This document shows positions 50,522 through 59,321 of a stretch of DNA of 64,000 bases, one piece after another. Made by a program: the position numbers and the translations under genes. The notes beneath the pieces were generated by a model. The model was not told the origin of the DNA. It saw only the letters and a program-made list of their open reading frames with translations, and made no database searches. Each line of letters begins with the position of its first letter. Position 1 is the stretch's first letter. Origin of the DNA: Scatomonas sp963930955 (GTDB taxonomy: Bacteria; Bacillota; Clostridia; Lachnospirales; Lachnospiraceae); the NCBI GenBank assembly GCA_963930955.1, contig OZ006967.1, positions 1,240,001 to 1,304,000 of the forward strand, in the 5' to 3' direction.

Positions 50522-50989
50522 ATGAAGATAGCAAGGCATGCGGAAATAATCAAACTAATTAATCAGTATGAGATCGAAACCCAGGAAGAACTGGCGGCAC
50601 GGCTGAATGAGAATGGATTTTCGGTAACCCAGGCTACGGTTTCCAGGGATATCCGTCAGCTGAATCTGACAAAAATGCCTTCGGAAAACGGAAAATTCCG
50701 CTATGTGCTTATGCAGAAGCAGGATCAGAATATTTCGGAAAAATATGCCAGAGTCCTGAAAGACGCGGTTATTTCCATGGATGTGGCCTCGAACATTCTG
50801 GTGGTTAAAACCGTTTCCGGCATGGCCATGGCTGCGGCCGCAGCTTTGGATGAACTGAACTGGAAGGAGATTGTGGGCTGCATTGCCGGGGATAATACTA
50901 TTATGTGCGCGGTGCGGAGTTCCCAGGAAGCGGTCCAGATACTGGAAAAACTGAGAAAACTGCTGGATATTTTTGAAAAAGCTCATTGA
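50522..50989 (+). CDS. argR: Arginine repressor
   Basis: 155-aa ArgR. The N-terminal winged helix has TQEELAARLNENGFSVTQATVSRDIRQLNL (read in pieces) and the C-terminal hexamerisation and arginine-binding domain has EIVGCIAGDNTIMCAVRS. It usually regulates arginine biosynthesis and catabolism; no arg genes or clear ARG boxes were recognised in this window. Its place before recN is the standard Firmicute order. Confidence 0.95.
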   Translation: MKIARHAEIIKLINQYEIETQEELAARLNENGFSVTQATVSRDIRQLNLTKMPSENGKFRYVLMQKQDQNISEKYARVLKDAVISMDVASNILVVKTVSGMAMAAAAALDELNWKEIVGCIAGDNTIMCAVRSSQEAVQILEKLRKLLDIFEKAH

Positions 50990-51020
50990 CAGAGGAAACA
51001 AGGAGCGGAGAGGTTAGGAG

Positions 51021-52709
51021 ATGCTTGCAAATCTGCATGTAAAAAATCTGGCGCTGATCGAAGAGGCGGAGGTAGAGTTCGGGCCGGGACTGAATATCCT
51101 TACCGGAGAGACCGGCGCGGGAAAATCCATTCTTATGGGGGCAGTCAATCTTGCGCTGGGGAAAAAAGCCTCCCGGGAGCTGATCCGGGAAGGGGCGGAG
51201 TTCTGTCTGGCGGAACTGATTTTTCAGGTGGAGGATCCTAAGATCCGAGAAGCCCTGAAAGAGCAGGGAATTGAGACGGAGGAGGGACAGCTGATCCTCA
51301 GCAGAAAAATTACCGGCGGCCGCAGCATCAGCCGGATAAACGGTGAGAGCTGTACGGCGGCCCAGATCCGGGCAGCCGCTTCCCTGCTGTTGGATATTCA
51401 CGGACAGCACGAGCATCAGTCCCTGCTGTACCGGGACCGGCAGCTGGAGATCCTGGATGCCTACGGGCGGGAACAGCTGCAGCCGGCCCTGGAGGAGACG
51501 GGACTGCGGTATGAACGTTACAGAAAACTAAAAAAAGAGCTGGAGAGCAGCCAGATGGATGAAGCCTCCCGGATCCGGGAGATTTCACTTCTGGAGTATG
51601 AAATCCGGGAGATAGAAGAGGCAGCCTTCCAGGAAGGAGAAGAGGAGGAACTGGAGAGAAATTACCGGAAGATGGCCAACAGCCGGAAAATTGCGGAAGC
51701 TCTGGGAATGGTCCATCAGCTTACGGGAAACGAGGGAGGCGCCGGTGATCTGACCGGCCGGGCTCTGCGGGAACTGTCCGGGGTTTCCGCCTACGATGAG
51801 TCGCTGGCAGGGATGGAAAAAGGGTTGACAGATATTGATAACCTGCTGGGAGACCTGAACCGGGAAATTGCCGCTTATCTGGATGATTTCAGTTTCTCGG
51901 AGGAAGAATTTTATCAGACGGAAAAACGTCTGGATCTTATAAATCATCTGAAAACCAAATACGGGAATTCTATAGCCCAAATTCTGGCATACAAAGACGC
52001 CCAGCAGGTCCGCCTGGATAAACTGCAGAATCTGGAAGAAAACAAGGCGGAACTGGAAAAGGCTCTGAGAGAGGCGGAAAAAAATCTGGAGGAGATTTCC
52101 AGCCAGGTGACAGAATTGAGAAAAAGCTGCTGCCGGGAGCTGACAGAGAAGATCACGGAAGCCTTGAGAGATCTGAATTTTCTGGAAGTGTCTTTTGAGA
52201 TCTGTCTGACAAAGCTGGATTCCTACACCCGGAACGGCCAGGACGCAGTTGAATTTATGATCTCTACCAACCCGGGAGAACCGGTGAAGCCATTGTCCAG
52301 AGTTGTTTCCGGCGGAGAATTGTCCAGGATTATGCTGGCCATTAAGACGATTCTGGCAGATCGGGATTCTACGGACACGCTGATTTTTGATGAAATCGAC
52401 ACAGGGATCAGCGGGCGTACCGCCCAGAAGGTTTCGGAAAAGATGGCGGAGATCGGCAGAAACCATCAGGTGATCTGCATTACTCATCTGGCGCAGATCG
52501 CGGCCATGGCAGATGAACATTTTGAAATATTCAAAAAAGTAGAAAATCAGGAAACAGTTACCAGGATCCGTAAACTGGACCGCCGGGAATCCATAAGAGA
52601 ACTGGCGCGGATTTTAAGCGGAACCGAGATTACAAAAGCTGTGCTGGACAGCGCGGAAGAAATGAAAGATCTGGCTGATCAGCAAAAAACTTCCCGTTTG
52701 AAAGAATGA
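51021..52709 (+). CDS. recN: DNA repair protein RecN
   Basis: 562-aa SMC-like ATPase acting early in double-strand-break repair. Walker A is TGETGAGKSILMGAVNLALG (about residues 28-47), a long coiled coil spans about 155-370, the ABC signature is VVSGGELSRIMLAIK and Walker B is TLIFDEIDTGISG. It follows argR by 31 bp. A TA-flanked MITE-like element begins 16 bp after its stop. Confidence 0.97.
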   Translation: MLANLHVKNLALIEEAEVEFGPGLNILTGETGAGKSILMGAVNLALGKKASRELIREGAEFCLAELIFQVEDPKIREALKEQGIETEEGQLILSRKITGGRSISRINGESCTAAQIRAAASLLLDIHGQHEHQSLLYRDRQLEILDAYGREQLQPALEETGLRYERYRKLKKELESSQMDEASRIREISLLEYEIREIEEAAFQEGEEEELERNYRKMANSRKIAEALGMVHQLTGNEGGAGDLTGRALRELSGVSAYDESLAGMEKGLTDIDNLLGDLNREIAAYLDDFSFSEEEFYQTEKRLDLINHLKTKYGNSIAQILAYKDAQQVRLDKLQNLEENKAELEKALREAEKNLEEISSQVTELRKSCCRELTEKITEALRDLNFLEVSFEICLTKLDSYTRNGQDAVEFMISTNPGEPVKPLSRVVSGGELSRIMLAIKTILADRDSTDTLIFDEIDTGISGRTAQKVSEKMAEIGRNHQVICITHLAQIAAMADEHFEIFKKVENQETVTRIRKLDRRESIRELARILSGTEITKAVLDSAEEMKDLADQQKTSRLKE

Positions 52710-52725
52710 ATTTTCTCACATACTA

Positions 52726-52925
52726 GCATCAGTGTACAAGGGGACAATACGGTCGTTGAAGGGCTGATTTGAGCTCCTTCACGACTCGAAGACTCCAACC
52801 GCAGGAATTTCGGTGATTTTCAAGGCAGACGATAGAGGCGTACTGGACGTACGCCGATTGAGGATAACACAGAAAATCACCGAAATTACGCGGTTTGGAG
52901 CGTGTTGCCCCTTGTACACTGATGC
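52726..52925 (-). mobile_element. MITE-like element, copy C (200 bp, internally deleted)
   Basis: Perfect 18-bp terminal inverted repeats with TA on both sides (52724-52725, 52926-52927), in the same orientation as copy B. Compared with copy B it lacks about 77 bp, the loop and right arm of one hairpin; the deletion joins two CCTTC direct repeats (replication slippage). The other hairpin is intact. It lies in the recN-spoIVB gap. Confidence 0.88.
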
Positions 52926-52932
52926 TAGCTTT

Positions 52933-52979
52933 GGATTTTGAAAAGATATCTGTTTACAGCAGATGTCCTTTTAAAATCC
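52933..52979 (+). promoter_or_regulatory. Hairpin upstream of the spoIVB ribosome site
   Basis: Two 20-nt arms, GGATTTTGAAAAGATATCTG and CAGATGTCCTTTTAAAATCC, pair at 17 of 20 positions around a 7-nt loop. It ends 1 nt before the ribosome site GGAAGGAAG. There is no T-run. It could hinder or time translation of spoIVB, or be an old terminator stem. Confidence 0.55.
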
Positions 52980-52997
52980 GGGAAGGAAGTGAGACAT

Positions 52998-54035
52998 GTG
53001 GCAGAAAGGAAACACAGGTACCGGCGCCTGCTGCAGGTTTTTCTGGCTGCCGCCCTGCTGGCGGTTTTCTGCCTGCCGGAAAATGCAGGGGCTTCCGAAA
53101 AAAGCCCGCCGGAGGTTCGGGTCTGCGGCGCTCCGGTGGGGATTTATATGGAAACCCGGGGAATCCTGATCCTGGATGCGGGAGAACTTTCCCTGGCAGA
53201 CGGAAGTATTCGCGCTCCGGCGGAAAATATTGTAAAGTCCGGCGACTATATTCAGAAGGTCAACGGGCAGCAGCTGGAAGGAAAACAGCAGCTGGTAGAT
53301 CTGGTGGCGTCCAGTGAAGGAAAGGATATGGTGCTGGAAGTCTGGCGCCAGGGGGAAAACGTAGAGCTGCGGCTTACGCCGGTTATGACTGCGGAGGACG
53401 GCTATAAGCTGGGAATCTGGGTTAGGGATAACATCCAGGGAATCGGAACCCTGACGTATGTAGAGCAGGACGGCAGCTATGGCGCCCTGGGACATGGGAT
53501 CAGCGATGCGGACCTGGGAGAGATTCTGGAGGTAGGCGGCGGGGAATTGTACCAGACAGAAATCCTTTCCGTTGTAAAAGGCAGGGAAGGAATTCCGGGG
53601 GAATTAAAAGGTGTGATCCGCTATTATCCGGAACTGCAGATCGGCGAGATTACAGATAACTCTGTAATGGGAATTCACGGAACCCTCACGGAACAGGGGC
53701 TGGAGAACCTGCCTCTGCGTACGGTGGAAATTACCGAAAAAGAAGAAGTGAAGACAGGGCCTGCCTCGCTGCTGTGCATGGCGGACGGCTCAGTCAGAGA
53801 GTATGAGATCCAGATCACCCGGATTGATCCTCATATGCAGGACACCAACAAATCCTTTACCATTCAGGTGACCGATCCGGATCTGCTGGAATTGACCGGC
53901 GGTATCGTCCAGGGAATGAGCGGCTCGCCCATTCTTCAGGAAGGCCGGCTGGTGGGGGCGGTGACCCATGTGTTTGTTTCCGATGCCTCCAGCGGTTATG
54001 GGGTATTTATTGAAAATATGATGGAGCAGACCTAG
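52998..54035 (+). CDS. spoIVB: SpoIVB serine peptidase
   Basis: 345-aa S55 family signalling protease, secreted from the forespore to trigger pro-sigma-K processing. The N-terminal membrane anchor is LLQVFLAAALLAVFCLP (about residues 11-27), a PDZ domain with GDYIQKVNGQQLEGKQQLVDLV spans about 75-135, and the C-terminal peptidase has the catalytic serine in VQGMSGSPILQ and a histidine in ALGHGI. GTG 52998 is chosen: GGAAGGAAG lies about 8 nt upstream. The open frame starts at TTG 52938 inside a hairpin, an unlikely start. Confidence 0.93.
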   Translation: MAERKHRYRRLLQVFLAAALLAVFCLPENAGASEKSPPEVRVCGAPVGIYMETRGILILDAGELSLADGSIRAPAENIVKSGDYIQKVNGQQLEGKQQLVDLVASSEGKDMVLEVWRQGENVELRLTPVMTAEDGYKLGIWVRDNIQGIGTLTYVEQDGSYGALGHGISDADLGEILEVGGGELYQTEILSVVKGREGIPGELKGVIRYYPELQIGEITDNSVMGIHGTLTEQGLENLPLRTVEITEKEEVKTGPASLLCMADGSVREYEIQITRIDPHMQDTNKSFTIQVTDPDLLELTGGIVQGMSGSPILQEGRLVGAVTHVFVSDASSGYGVFIENMMEQT

Positions 54036-54110
54036 AAAAAGCCAGCCAAAAAAACAGCCGGGACCGCCGGATCAGCCGGGGCCTGGCTGTTTTAACAGAA
54101 ACTTCGCAAA

Positions 54111-55625
54111 TTATTCAGATGCAAGGGCGTCGTAATTTTTCAGACATTCCCGGATGACTTCCGCATCGGAGGCGTATGCCACATCCTTTGCGCCAATCTT
54201 CTGGCCGGTTTCACTGCCCTTTCCCAGGGCCAGGATCACGCAGGGACCGGCAGCGTTTTCTACGGCTTTCCGGAGCGCCTCTTCCCGGTCCGGAATACAT
54301 TCCCAGGAACAGCGGCTGCTGTCTACATACTGGCTGATCTCCCGGCAGATATCCATGACATTTTCCGGACCCGGATCATCCGCGGTCAGATACAGCTGGC
54401 TGCACCAGCGGCCGGCCACCGTACCCAGATCCTTCCGGCGGTTCAACGCCTTGCCTCCCGGACAGCCGAAAACGGCAATCAGACGGCGGCCCGGATATTC
54501 CCTGGAGACCGTTTCAAATATTTTTTCAAAGCTCAGTCCATTATGGGCGTAATCTACAATGGCCCGGATGCGCCCGTCCCTGCTGCTGAATTCTTCCATC
54601 CGTCCGTTTACGGTGGCCCGGGCAAGACCGGCCTTCATAGCCTCCACAGGCAGACCGTAAAGGAAGGCAACTGCAATAGCAGCCAGAGCATTTTCTACAT
54701 TAAACGCGCCGTGCATAGCCAGGGTAAAATCCTCCTGGAAAGCGCTGCATTTTACCTGAAAATGGATCTGCCCGTTTTCTGTGCGGATCTGGCTGCCGCA
54801 GATATCCGCGCCGGGGGAGGTGCCGAAGGTAAGGATCCGTTCCGCCTGGGAAGCCCCGGCCAGGATCTCTCTGCTGAAAGGAGAGTCCAGATTTACGCAG
54901 GCGGTTTTAACCTGGCGGAAAAGCAAAAGCTTGGACTGAAAATAATCCTGAAAGTCTTTGTGCTCTACAGGACTGATATGATCCTCGGAAATATTAAGAA
55001 AGACTCCCGCGTCGTAGGGAATCCCCAGAACCCGGCCGTACTTCAGAGCCTGGCTGGATACCTCCATGGCGACATAGCGGATCCCGCTGTCATAGGCGTT
55101 CCGGAAATGCCGGTACAGCTCCATGGACTCCGGAGTGGTGATCCGGGAGGGCTTACGTTCTTTCCCGTCATAAGTTTCTACGGAGGTAAAGAAAGCAATG
55201 GGATGCCCTCCGGTCTGCTCCAGGTACTCGTCAAAAATAGATTTTATGTAATAAGCGGTAGTGGTTTTTCCCTTGGTGCCGGTGATTCCGATATAGTGCA
55301 GGGCGTCTTCCGGAATCTGGTAAAATTTTCTTGCCAGTAAAGGCATGGCCCGGCGGATGTCGCTGACCAGAATACAGGGCAGATCATCCAGATGATAATC
55401 TGTTTCGCTGACATAAAGGACGGCGCCTTTGGCTGCCGCATCCAGAAGATACTCCCGTTTGAACCGGGCCCCTTTGCAGACGAACAGCGTGCCGGGAAGG
55501 ACGCTGAGAGAATCGTAGGTCACGGACAGCACGGCTGTTTCCCCGCGGCCCAGCAGACGGCGGGCAGTTACCAGCCCGGCTTCCTCCAGCAGTTTCAGAT
55601 AATCATGAATGGTATAATAAATCAT
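54111..55625 (-). CDS. MurE-like Mur ligase
   Basis: 504-aa ATP-dependent ligase of the MurE type (UDP-MurNAc-tripeptide synthetase). The P-loop is GITGTKGKTTTAYY (about residues 114-127), the central block AMEVSSQALKYGR and the C-terminal DYAHNGLSFEKIFETV (DYAH motif) are intact. The amino-acid recognition loop reads TADDPGPENV, not the DNPR found in diaminopimelate-adding enzymes, so the added residue is uncertain. It could be the main MurE or a paralogue. It is alone on the minus strand with its own promoter. Confidence 0.85.
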   Translation of the reverse strand: MIYYTIHDYLKLLEEAGLVTARRLLGRGETAVLSVTYDSLSVLPGTLFVCKGARFKREYLLDAAAKGAVLYVSETDYHLDDLPCILVSDIRRAMPLLARKFYQIPEDALHYIGITGTKGKTTTAYYIKSIFDEYLEQTGGHPIAFFTSVETYDGKERKPSRITTPESMELYRHFRNAYDSGIRYVAMEVSSQALKYGRVLGIPYDAGVFLNISEDHISPVEHKDFQDYFQSKLLLFRQVKTACVNLDSPFSREILAGASQAERILTFGTSPGADICGSQIRTENGQIHFQVKCSAFQEDFTLAMHGAFNVENALAAIAVAFLYGLPVEAMKAGLARATVNGRMEEFSSRDGRIRAIVDYAHNGLSFEKIFETVSREYPGRRLIAVFGCPGGKALNRRKDLGTVAGRWCSQLYLTADDPGPENVMDICREISQYVDSSRCSWECIPDREEALRKAVENAAGPCVILALGKGSETGQKIGAKDVAYASDAEVIRECLKNYDALASE

Positions 55626-55687
55626 TGGTATCTTCGCAACCTCTCCCAGATATATTTCAACACGGCCAGAATTCTGCCGGTCAATTA

Positions 55688-55716
55688 AGTGTAACGCATT
55701 TTTGCGGGATTTGCAA
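55688..55716 (-). promoter_or_regulatory. Sigma-A type promoter of the Mur ligase gene
   Basis: On the minus strand TTGCAA (55716-55711) and TACACT (55693-55688), spacer 17 bp, about 62 bp before ATG 55625. Confidence 0.6.
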
Positions 55717-55735
55717 TCGGTTTGCGGAATGGCCC

Positions 55736-55764
55736 TTGTGTTTTAAATAGGGCGATAGTATAAT
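55736..55764 (+). promoter_or_regulatory. Sigma-A promoter of the VWA/MoxR-like pair
   Basis: TTGTGT (55736-55741) and TATAAT (55759-55764), spacer 17 bp. Transcription would start about 70 nt before the gene and read through the hairpin at 55789. Confidence 0.75.
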
Positions 55765-55788
55765 AAGACCGAATTCAAGCAGCAGGTA

Positions 55789-55819
55789 CAGGGCATCTTC
55801 CTGAGGAGGATGCCTTCTT
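55789..55819 (+). terminator. Terminator-like hairpin in the VWA gene leader
   Basis: GGCATCTTCC / GGAGGATGCC, ten pairs with one G-U, a 3-nt loop, then TTCTTTT. It lies between the promoter and the start codon, the position of a transcription attenuator. Confidence 0.65.
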
Positions 55820-55841
55820 TTGTGGGAGCCGGAGGCTGAAA

Positions 55842-57572
55842 ATGGAGCAGGAATGTATAGAACAATTTCACAGAGCCCGCAGGGAAGAACAGCGTCTGGC
55901 GGCGGCCGTTAGGGGCCTGGATCCGGAACTTCCGCTGGAGAGGGCCGGACGGAAGGAACTTCTGAAATATATCGGTTACCGGAAGCGTTCTGCCGTGCAG
56001 CTGCTGATCCGCCAGGGGGATCTCCGGGGAATACAGGCCATGGCGGAGAAAGGCTGGATCGAGGCTCAATATCTGCCGGAGTACAGGAAGCTGGCGGCGG
56101 AAGTCCGGGAAATGGAAATCTGGGCCTACCTGTACCCTCTGTCCGGCGGCCCGGTCCGGGAAAGAAACATACCGGTCCGGAGAGGGATGCCCAAGGAGCA
56201 GGGGAAAAAACAGGAAGCCGGCCGGAATGCCGGAAGAGCCGGCCAGGGAGATCTTTGCAGCCGGATCTGGAGTCTGACACTGAAAAAACTCCGGATGAAA
56301 CTGCCGGGTTTTTCCGGCGCTTTCGGGGCGCTGGCCTTTCAGGAAAAAGAAGAGATTGCTTATCTGGCCGGAGACGGATTCTGCATTTATTATCAGAAAT
56401 CAGAACTGCAGAAGCATTTCTGCCGGGAACCCAACGGGATCGCCAGGGATTATATGCATCTGTTTCTGCACAGCCTTTGCTTTCATCCGGTACTGTCCAG
56501 GGGAAAGAATGAGAAACTATGGAACCTGGCCTGTGATATTGCCGTGGAGGAAATGCTGGACCGCTGGGAAATCCGGGAACTGAAAAAGGGGGGACGGGAC
56601 CGGAGGCAGTTTCTGCTGAAGGAGGCTGGTCTGCCGGAGCATGCAGCCGGACCGGAAAAACTGTATCAGGCTTTGCAGCAGACCGGGATTTCCCGGAAAC
56701 ACATAGAGAATCTGGAGGAGGCTTTCCGGGTGGACGATCACAGCTGCTGGAGGGAATACCGGCAGGAAGAGGCGCCAGGGGATCAGGGGGAAGGAAAAAA
56801 CGGCGCCGGAAAAAGCCCGGCAGAGAAAAGCCTCCGTTTTCTGCGCAAGTGGAAGGAACTGCGGAAAGAGTGCGCAAAAGAATTGGAAAACAGCCGCCAG
56901 AAGCCGGGAACCCAGGCCGGAGGCGGGCTTCAGAGGGTGCGGCCAAGAGCCGGAGGCGGTTATGATTACCGGAACTTTCTGGAGAACTTTATGGTATGCG
57001 GGGAAGAAGTAGAACTGGATCTGGACAGTTTTGACTATATTACTTACTGGTACAGCCGGCAGCACTATAGGGGCATCCTGCTGATGGAACCGCTGGAATA
57101 TAAAGAAATCTATAAACTCCGGGAAATGGTGATTGCCATCGACACTTCCGGTTCCTGTTCCGGCCGGGTAGTACAGCAGTTTCTCCAGGAGACCTACCAC
57201 ATTCTGTCAGGGCGGGAAAACTTTTTCCGCCGGATGCAGGTGCATCTGATCCAATGTGATTCTATGATCCAGGAGCATGTGGTGATCCGTTCGGAAGAGG
57301 AATTTCTGGATTATATGGAACATGTGACTGTAAAAGGGCTGGGAGGTACGGACTTCCGGCCGGTGTTTGAACTGGTGGACGAGCTGATCCGAAAGAAAGA
57401 GATTCTGGATCTTCGGGGACTTCTGTATTTTACAGATGGAGACGGAGTTTTTCCTGTGACAAAACCGGCCTATGATACAGCCTTTGTATTTTTGAACGAC
57501 GCTTATGAGAAGCATTCGATTCCGGACTGGGGCATCCGTCTGAATCTGGGGATGAAATTTTGGGAGGAATAG
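55842..57572 (+). CDS. VWA-like protein with DUF2201-type metallopeptidase-like domain
   Basis: 576-aa cytosolic protein. The middle part (about residues 170-290) resembles the putative metallopeptidase domain of DUF2201 proteins (FLHSLCFHPVL, LACDIAVEEMLDRW). The C-terminal 170 residues are a VWA-like fold with a MIDAS-type site, MVIAIDTSGSCSG (D-x-S-x-S) and LGGTDFRPVFELVD. The N-terminal 120 residues are helical and basic. It is directly followed by an AAA ATPase gene with no gap, the usual VWA-MoxR partnership, thought to remodel or metallate a client. The client here is unknown. Confidence 0.82.
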   Translation: MEQECIEQFHRARREEQRLAAAVRGLDPELPLERAGRKELLKYIGYRKRSAVQLLIRQGDLRGIQAMAEKGWIEAQYLPEYRKLAAEVREMEIWAYLYPLSGGPVRERNIPVRRGMPKEQGKKQEAGRNAGRAGQGDLCSRIWSLTLKKLRMKLPGFSGAFGALAFQEKEEIAYLAGDGFCIYYQKSELQKHFCREPNGIARDYMHLFLHSLCFHPVLSRGKNEKLWNLACDIAVEEMLDRWEIRELKKGGRDRRQFLLKEAGLPEHAAGPEKLYQALQQTGISRKHIENLEEAFRVDDHSCWREYRQEEAPGDQGEGKNGAGKSPAEKSLRFLRKWKELRKECAKELENSRQKPGTQAGGGLQRVRPRAGGGYDYRNFLENFMVCGEEVELDLDSFDYITYWYSRQHYRGILLMEPLEYKEIYKLREMVIAIDTSGSCSGRVVQQFLQETYHILSGRENFFRRMQVHLIQCDSMIQEHVVIRSEEEFLDYMEHVTVKGLGGTDFRPVFELVDELIRKKEILDLRGLLYFTDGDGVFPVTKPAYDTAFVFLNDAYEKHSIPDWGIRLNLGMKFWEE

Positions 57573-59108
57573 ATGAATATACAGCAGGCAAAAGAAGAAA
57601 TTATCCATACCGTCAAAGTTTATACAGCAAAAGACGCCGGGGGAAATTATCGGATCCCTCCGGTGCACCAGCGGCCGGTGCTGCTGATCGGCCCTCCCGG
57701 CATCGGCAAGACAGCCATCATCCGGCAGGCGGCGGAAGCCTGCGGAGTAGGACTGGTAGCCTATACCATTACCCATCACACACGGCAGAGCGCCGTAGGA
57801 CTGCCGGTGGTGCGGGAAAAGGAATACCAGGGACGGAAGGTTCAGGTAACGGAATACACCATGTCTGAAATCATCGCCTCCGTCTATGAATGTATGGAAA
57901 AGGAGCAGGTCCGGGAGGGGATTCTGTTCATTGATGAAATTAACTGCGTATCCGAGACACTGGCCCCTACCATGCTGCAGTTTCTGCAGAATAAAACCTT
58001 CGGCACCCATCGGGTTCCCAGAGGATGGATCATTGTAGCCGCCGGGAACCCGCCGGAGTACAATAAATCCGCGAAAAACTTCGACGTTGTTACGTTGGAC
58101 CGGGTAAAGACCATTCCGGTGGAAATAGATTTTCCGGCCTGGAAGGCCTACGCGGCCCGGCAGGGGATCCATGGAGCGGTGCTGGCCTATCTTTCCGCAA
58201 AGCCCCAGAACTTTTACTATATTGAGGAAGGACGGGGGGACCGGGAATTTGTTACAGCCAGAGGATGGGAAGACCTGTCCGTACTGCTGCAGGCCTATGA
58301 AAGAGAGGGGATACCTGCAGAGGAAGACATCATCCGGGAATATATCCACTGCGGCCGGATCGCCGGGGATTTCGCTTCTTTTTACCGGCTGTATCTCCAT
58401 TACCAGAAGGAGTATGATCCCGGCAGGATCCTCCAGGGAGATATAACAGCCCGGGAACTGGAACGGCAGAAGGAGCTGTTTAAGCAGGCAGGAGCCGATG
58501 AGCGCTATAGTGTGATGCAGATGCTGCTGTCCGGTTTAGCAGAAGCTTTTCGAAGCTGGCAGGAGTGCAGAAAACTCCAGGAGCGCCGGAAGGAATTATA
58601 CCGCCAGTTTCTCAGCCTGCCTGCCGGCGAAGAGAAAACGGCAGGAGAGGCAATGGATGAATTCCTTCGGCATGCGGAACATGTGCTGGAAGTAAAAGAC
58701 GCGCACCGGCTGATTTCCGAGGAGGATCTGGGAAGAGAAGAAACCGTGCTGGGAGATTACAGAGCCCGGAGCTGCCAACTGAAGGCCCGAAGAGCCTTTA
58801 CCAGGAAAGAGGCGGAACCGATCCTGAACCAATGGCTGGAGAGTCTGGACCAGGAAGAAGAAAGACAGGCCGGGGAGACGGGAAGAATGCTGGAACAGGC
58901 CCTGGCCTTTCTGGAGGACGCAGCCGGAGAAGGGCCGGAGATGGGATGGTTCATGACTGCCCTGACCCAGCCCGGCGGAGCGGCAGCCTTCCTGGGAACC
59001 TATCCCAGCCCGGCCTACAGGCGTCATCTGGAAGAACTGTGGGTTACCGGGGAGGAAGAAGAACTGAAGCGCCGGATCCTGGAAGCAGAGAAGGCGGAGA
59101 GTTTGTAA
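57573..59108 (+). CDS. MoxR-like AAA ATPase
   Basis: 511-aa AAA+ ATPase. Walker A is LLIGPPGIGKTAIIRQA (about residues 33-49), Walker B is EGILFIDEINCVSETLAP, and a sensor-1 asparagine lies in WIIVAAGNPPEYNKSA. The C-terminal 230 residues are helical and glutamate-rich with no recognised domain. ATG 57573 abuts the stop of the VWA gene, so the two proteins are almost certainly produced together and probably form one complex. The cellular role is not known. Confidence 0.88.
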   Translation: MNIQQAKEEIIHTVKVYTAKDAGGNYRIPPVHQRPVLLIGPPGIGKTAIIRQAAEACGVGLVAYTITHHTRQSAVGLPVVREKEYQGRKVQVTEYTMSEIIASVYECMEKEQVREGILFIDEINCVSETLAPTMLQFLQNKTFGTHRVPRGWIIVAAGNPPEYNKSAKNFDVVTLDRVKTIPVEIDFPAWKAYAARQGIHGAVLAYLSAKPQNFYYIEEGRGDREFVTARGWEDLSVLLQAYEREGIPAEEDIIREYIHCGRIAGDFASFYRLYLHYQKEYDPGRILQGDITARELERQKELFKQAGADERYSVMQMLLSGLAEAFRSWQECRKLQERRKELYRQFLSLPAGEEKTAGEAMDEFLRHAEHVLEVKDAHRLISEEDLGREETVLGDYRARSCQLKARRAFTRKEAEPILNQWLESLDQEEERQAGETGRMLEQALAFLEDAAGEGPEMGWFMTALTQPGGAAAFLGTYPSPAYRRHLEELWVTGEEEELKRRILEAEKAESL

Positions 59109-59210
59109 AAAACTGCCCTTTTTTGTCGAGGGGGAAGCTGTCCCTGTCATTTCCTGAGAAAAGATGGCGAAAAACAGCGAACGAAAATGAAGATTGAGCG
59201 CTGTTCTCTA
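59109..59210. other. Gap before the spo0A promoter
   Basis: No gene or clear terminator. TTTTGTCGAG at 59121-59130 differs by one base from a Spo0A box (TTTTGTCGAA), at about -115 from the expected start; a weak hint of autoregulation only. Confidence 0.35.
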
Positions 59211-59239
59211 TTGAACTGACCAGAGGGAATTCTTATAAT
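59211..59239 (+). promoter_or_regulatory. Sigma-A type promoter of spo0A
   Basis: TTGAAC (59211-59216) and TATAAT (59234-59239), spacer 17 bp, 83 bp before the spo0A start. No sigma-H-like sequence was clear. Confidence 0.8.
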
Positions 59240-59321
59240 ACAGATAGTGTCCGGAAAGAGCAGTAGGGCGCCCGCCTTTTCGGAACTGGAGAAATGCCTG
59301 AATGGTTATGGAGGAGAGAAC

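Noticed and set aside
59121..59130. Spo0A box upstream of spo0A
   Set aside because: One mismatch and a distant position; too weak to report as a site.
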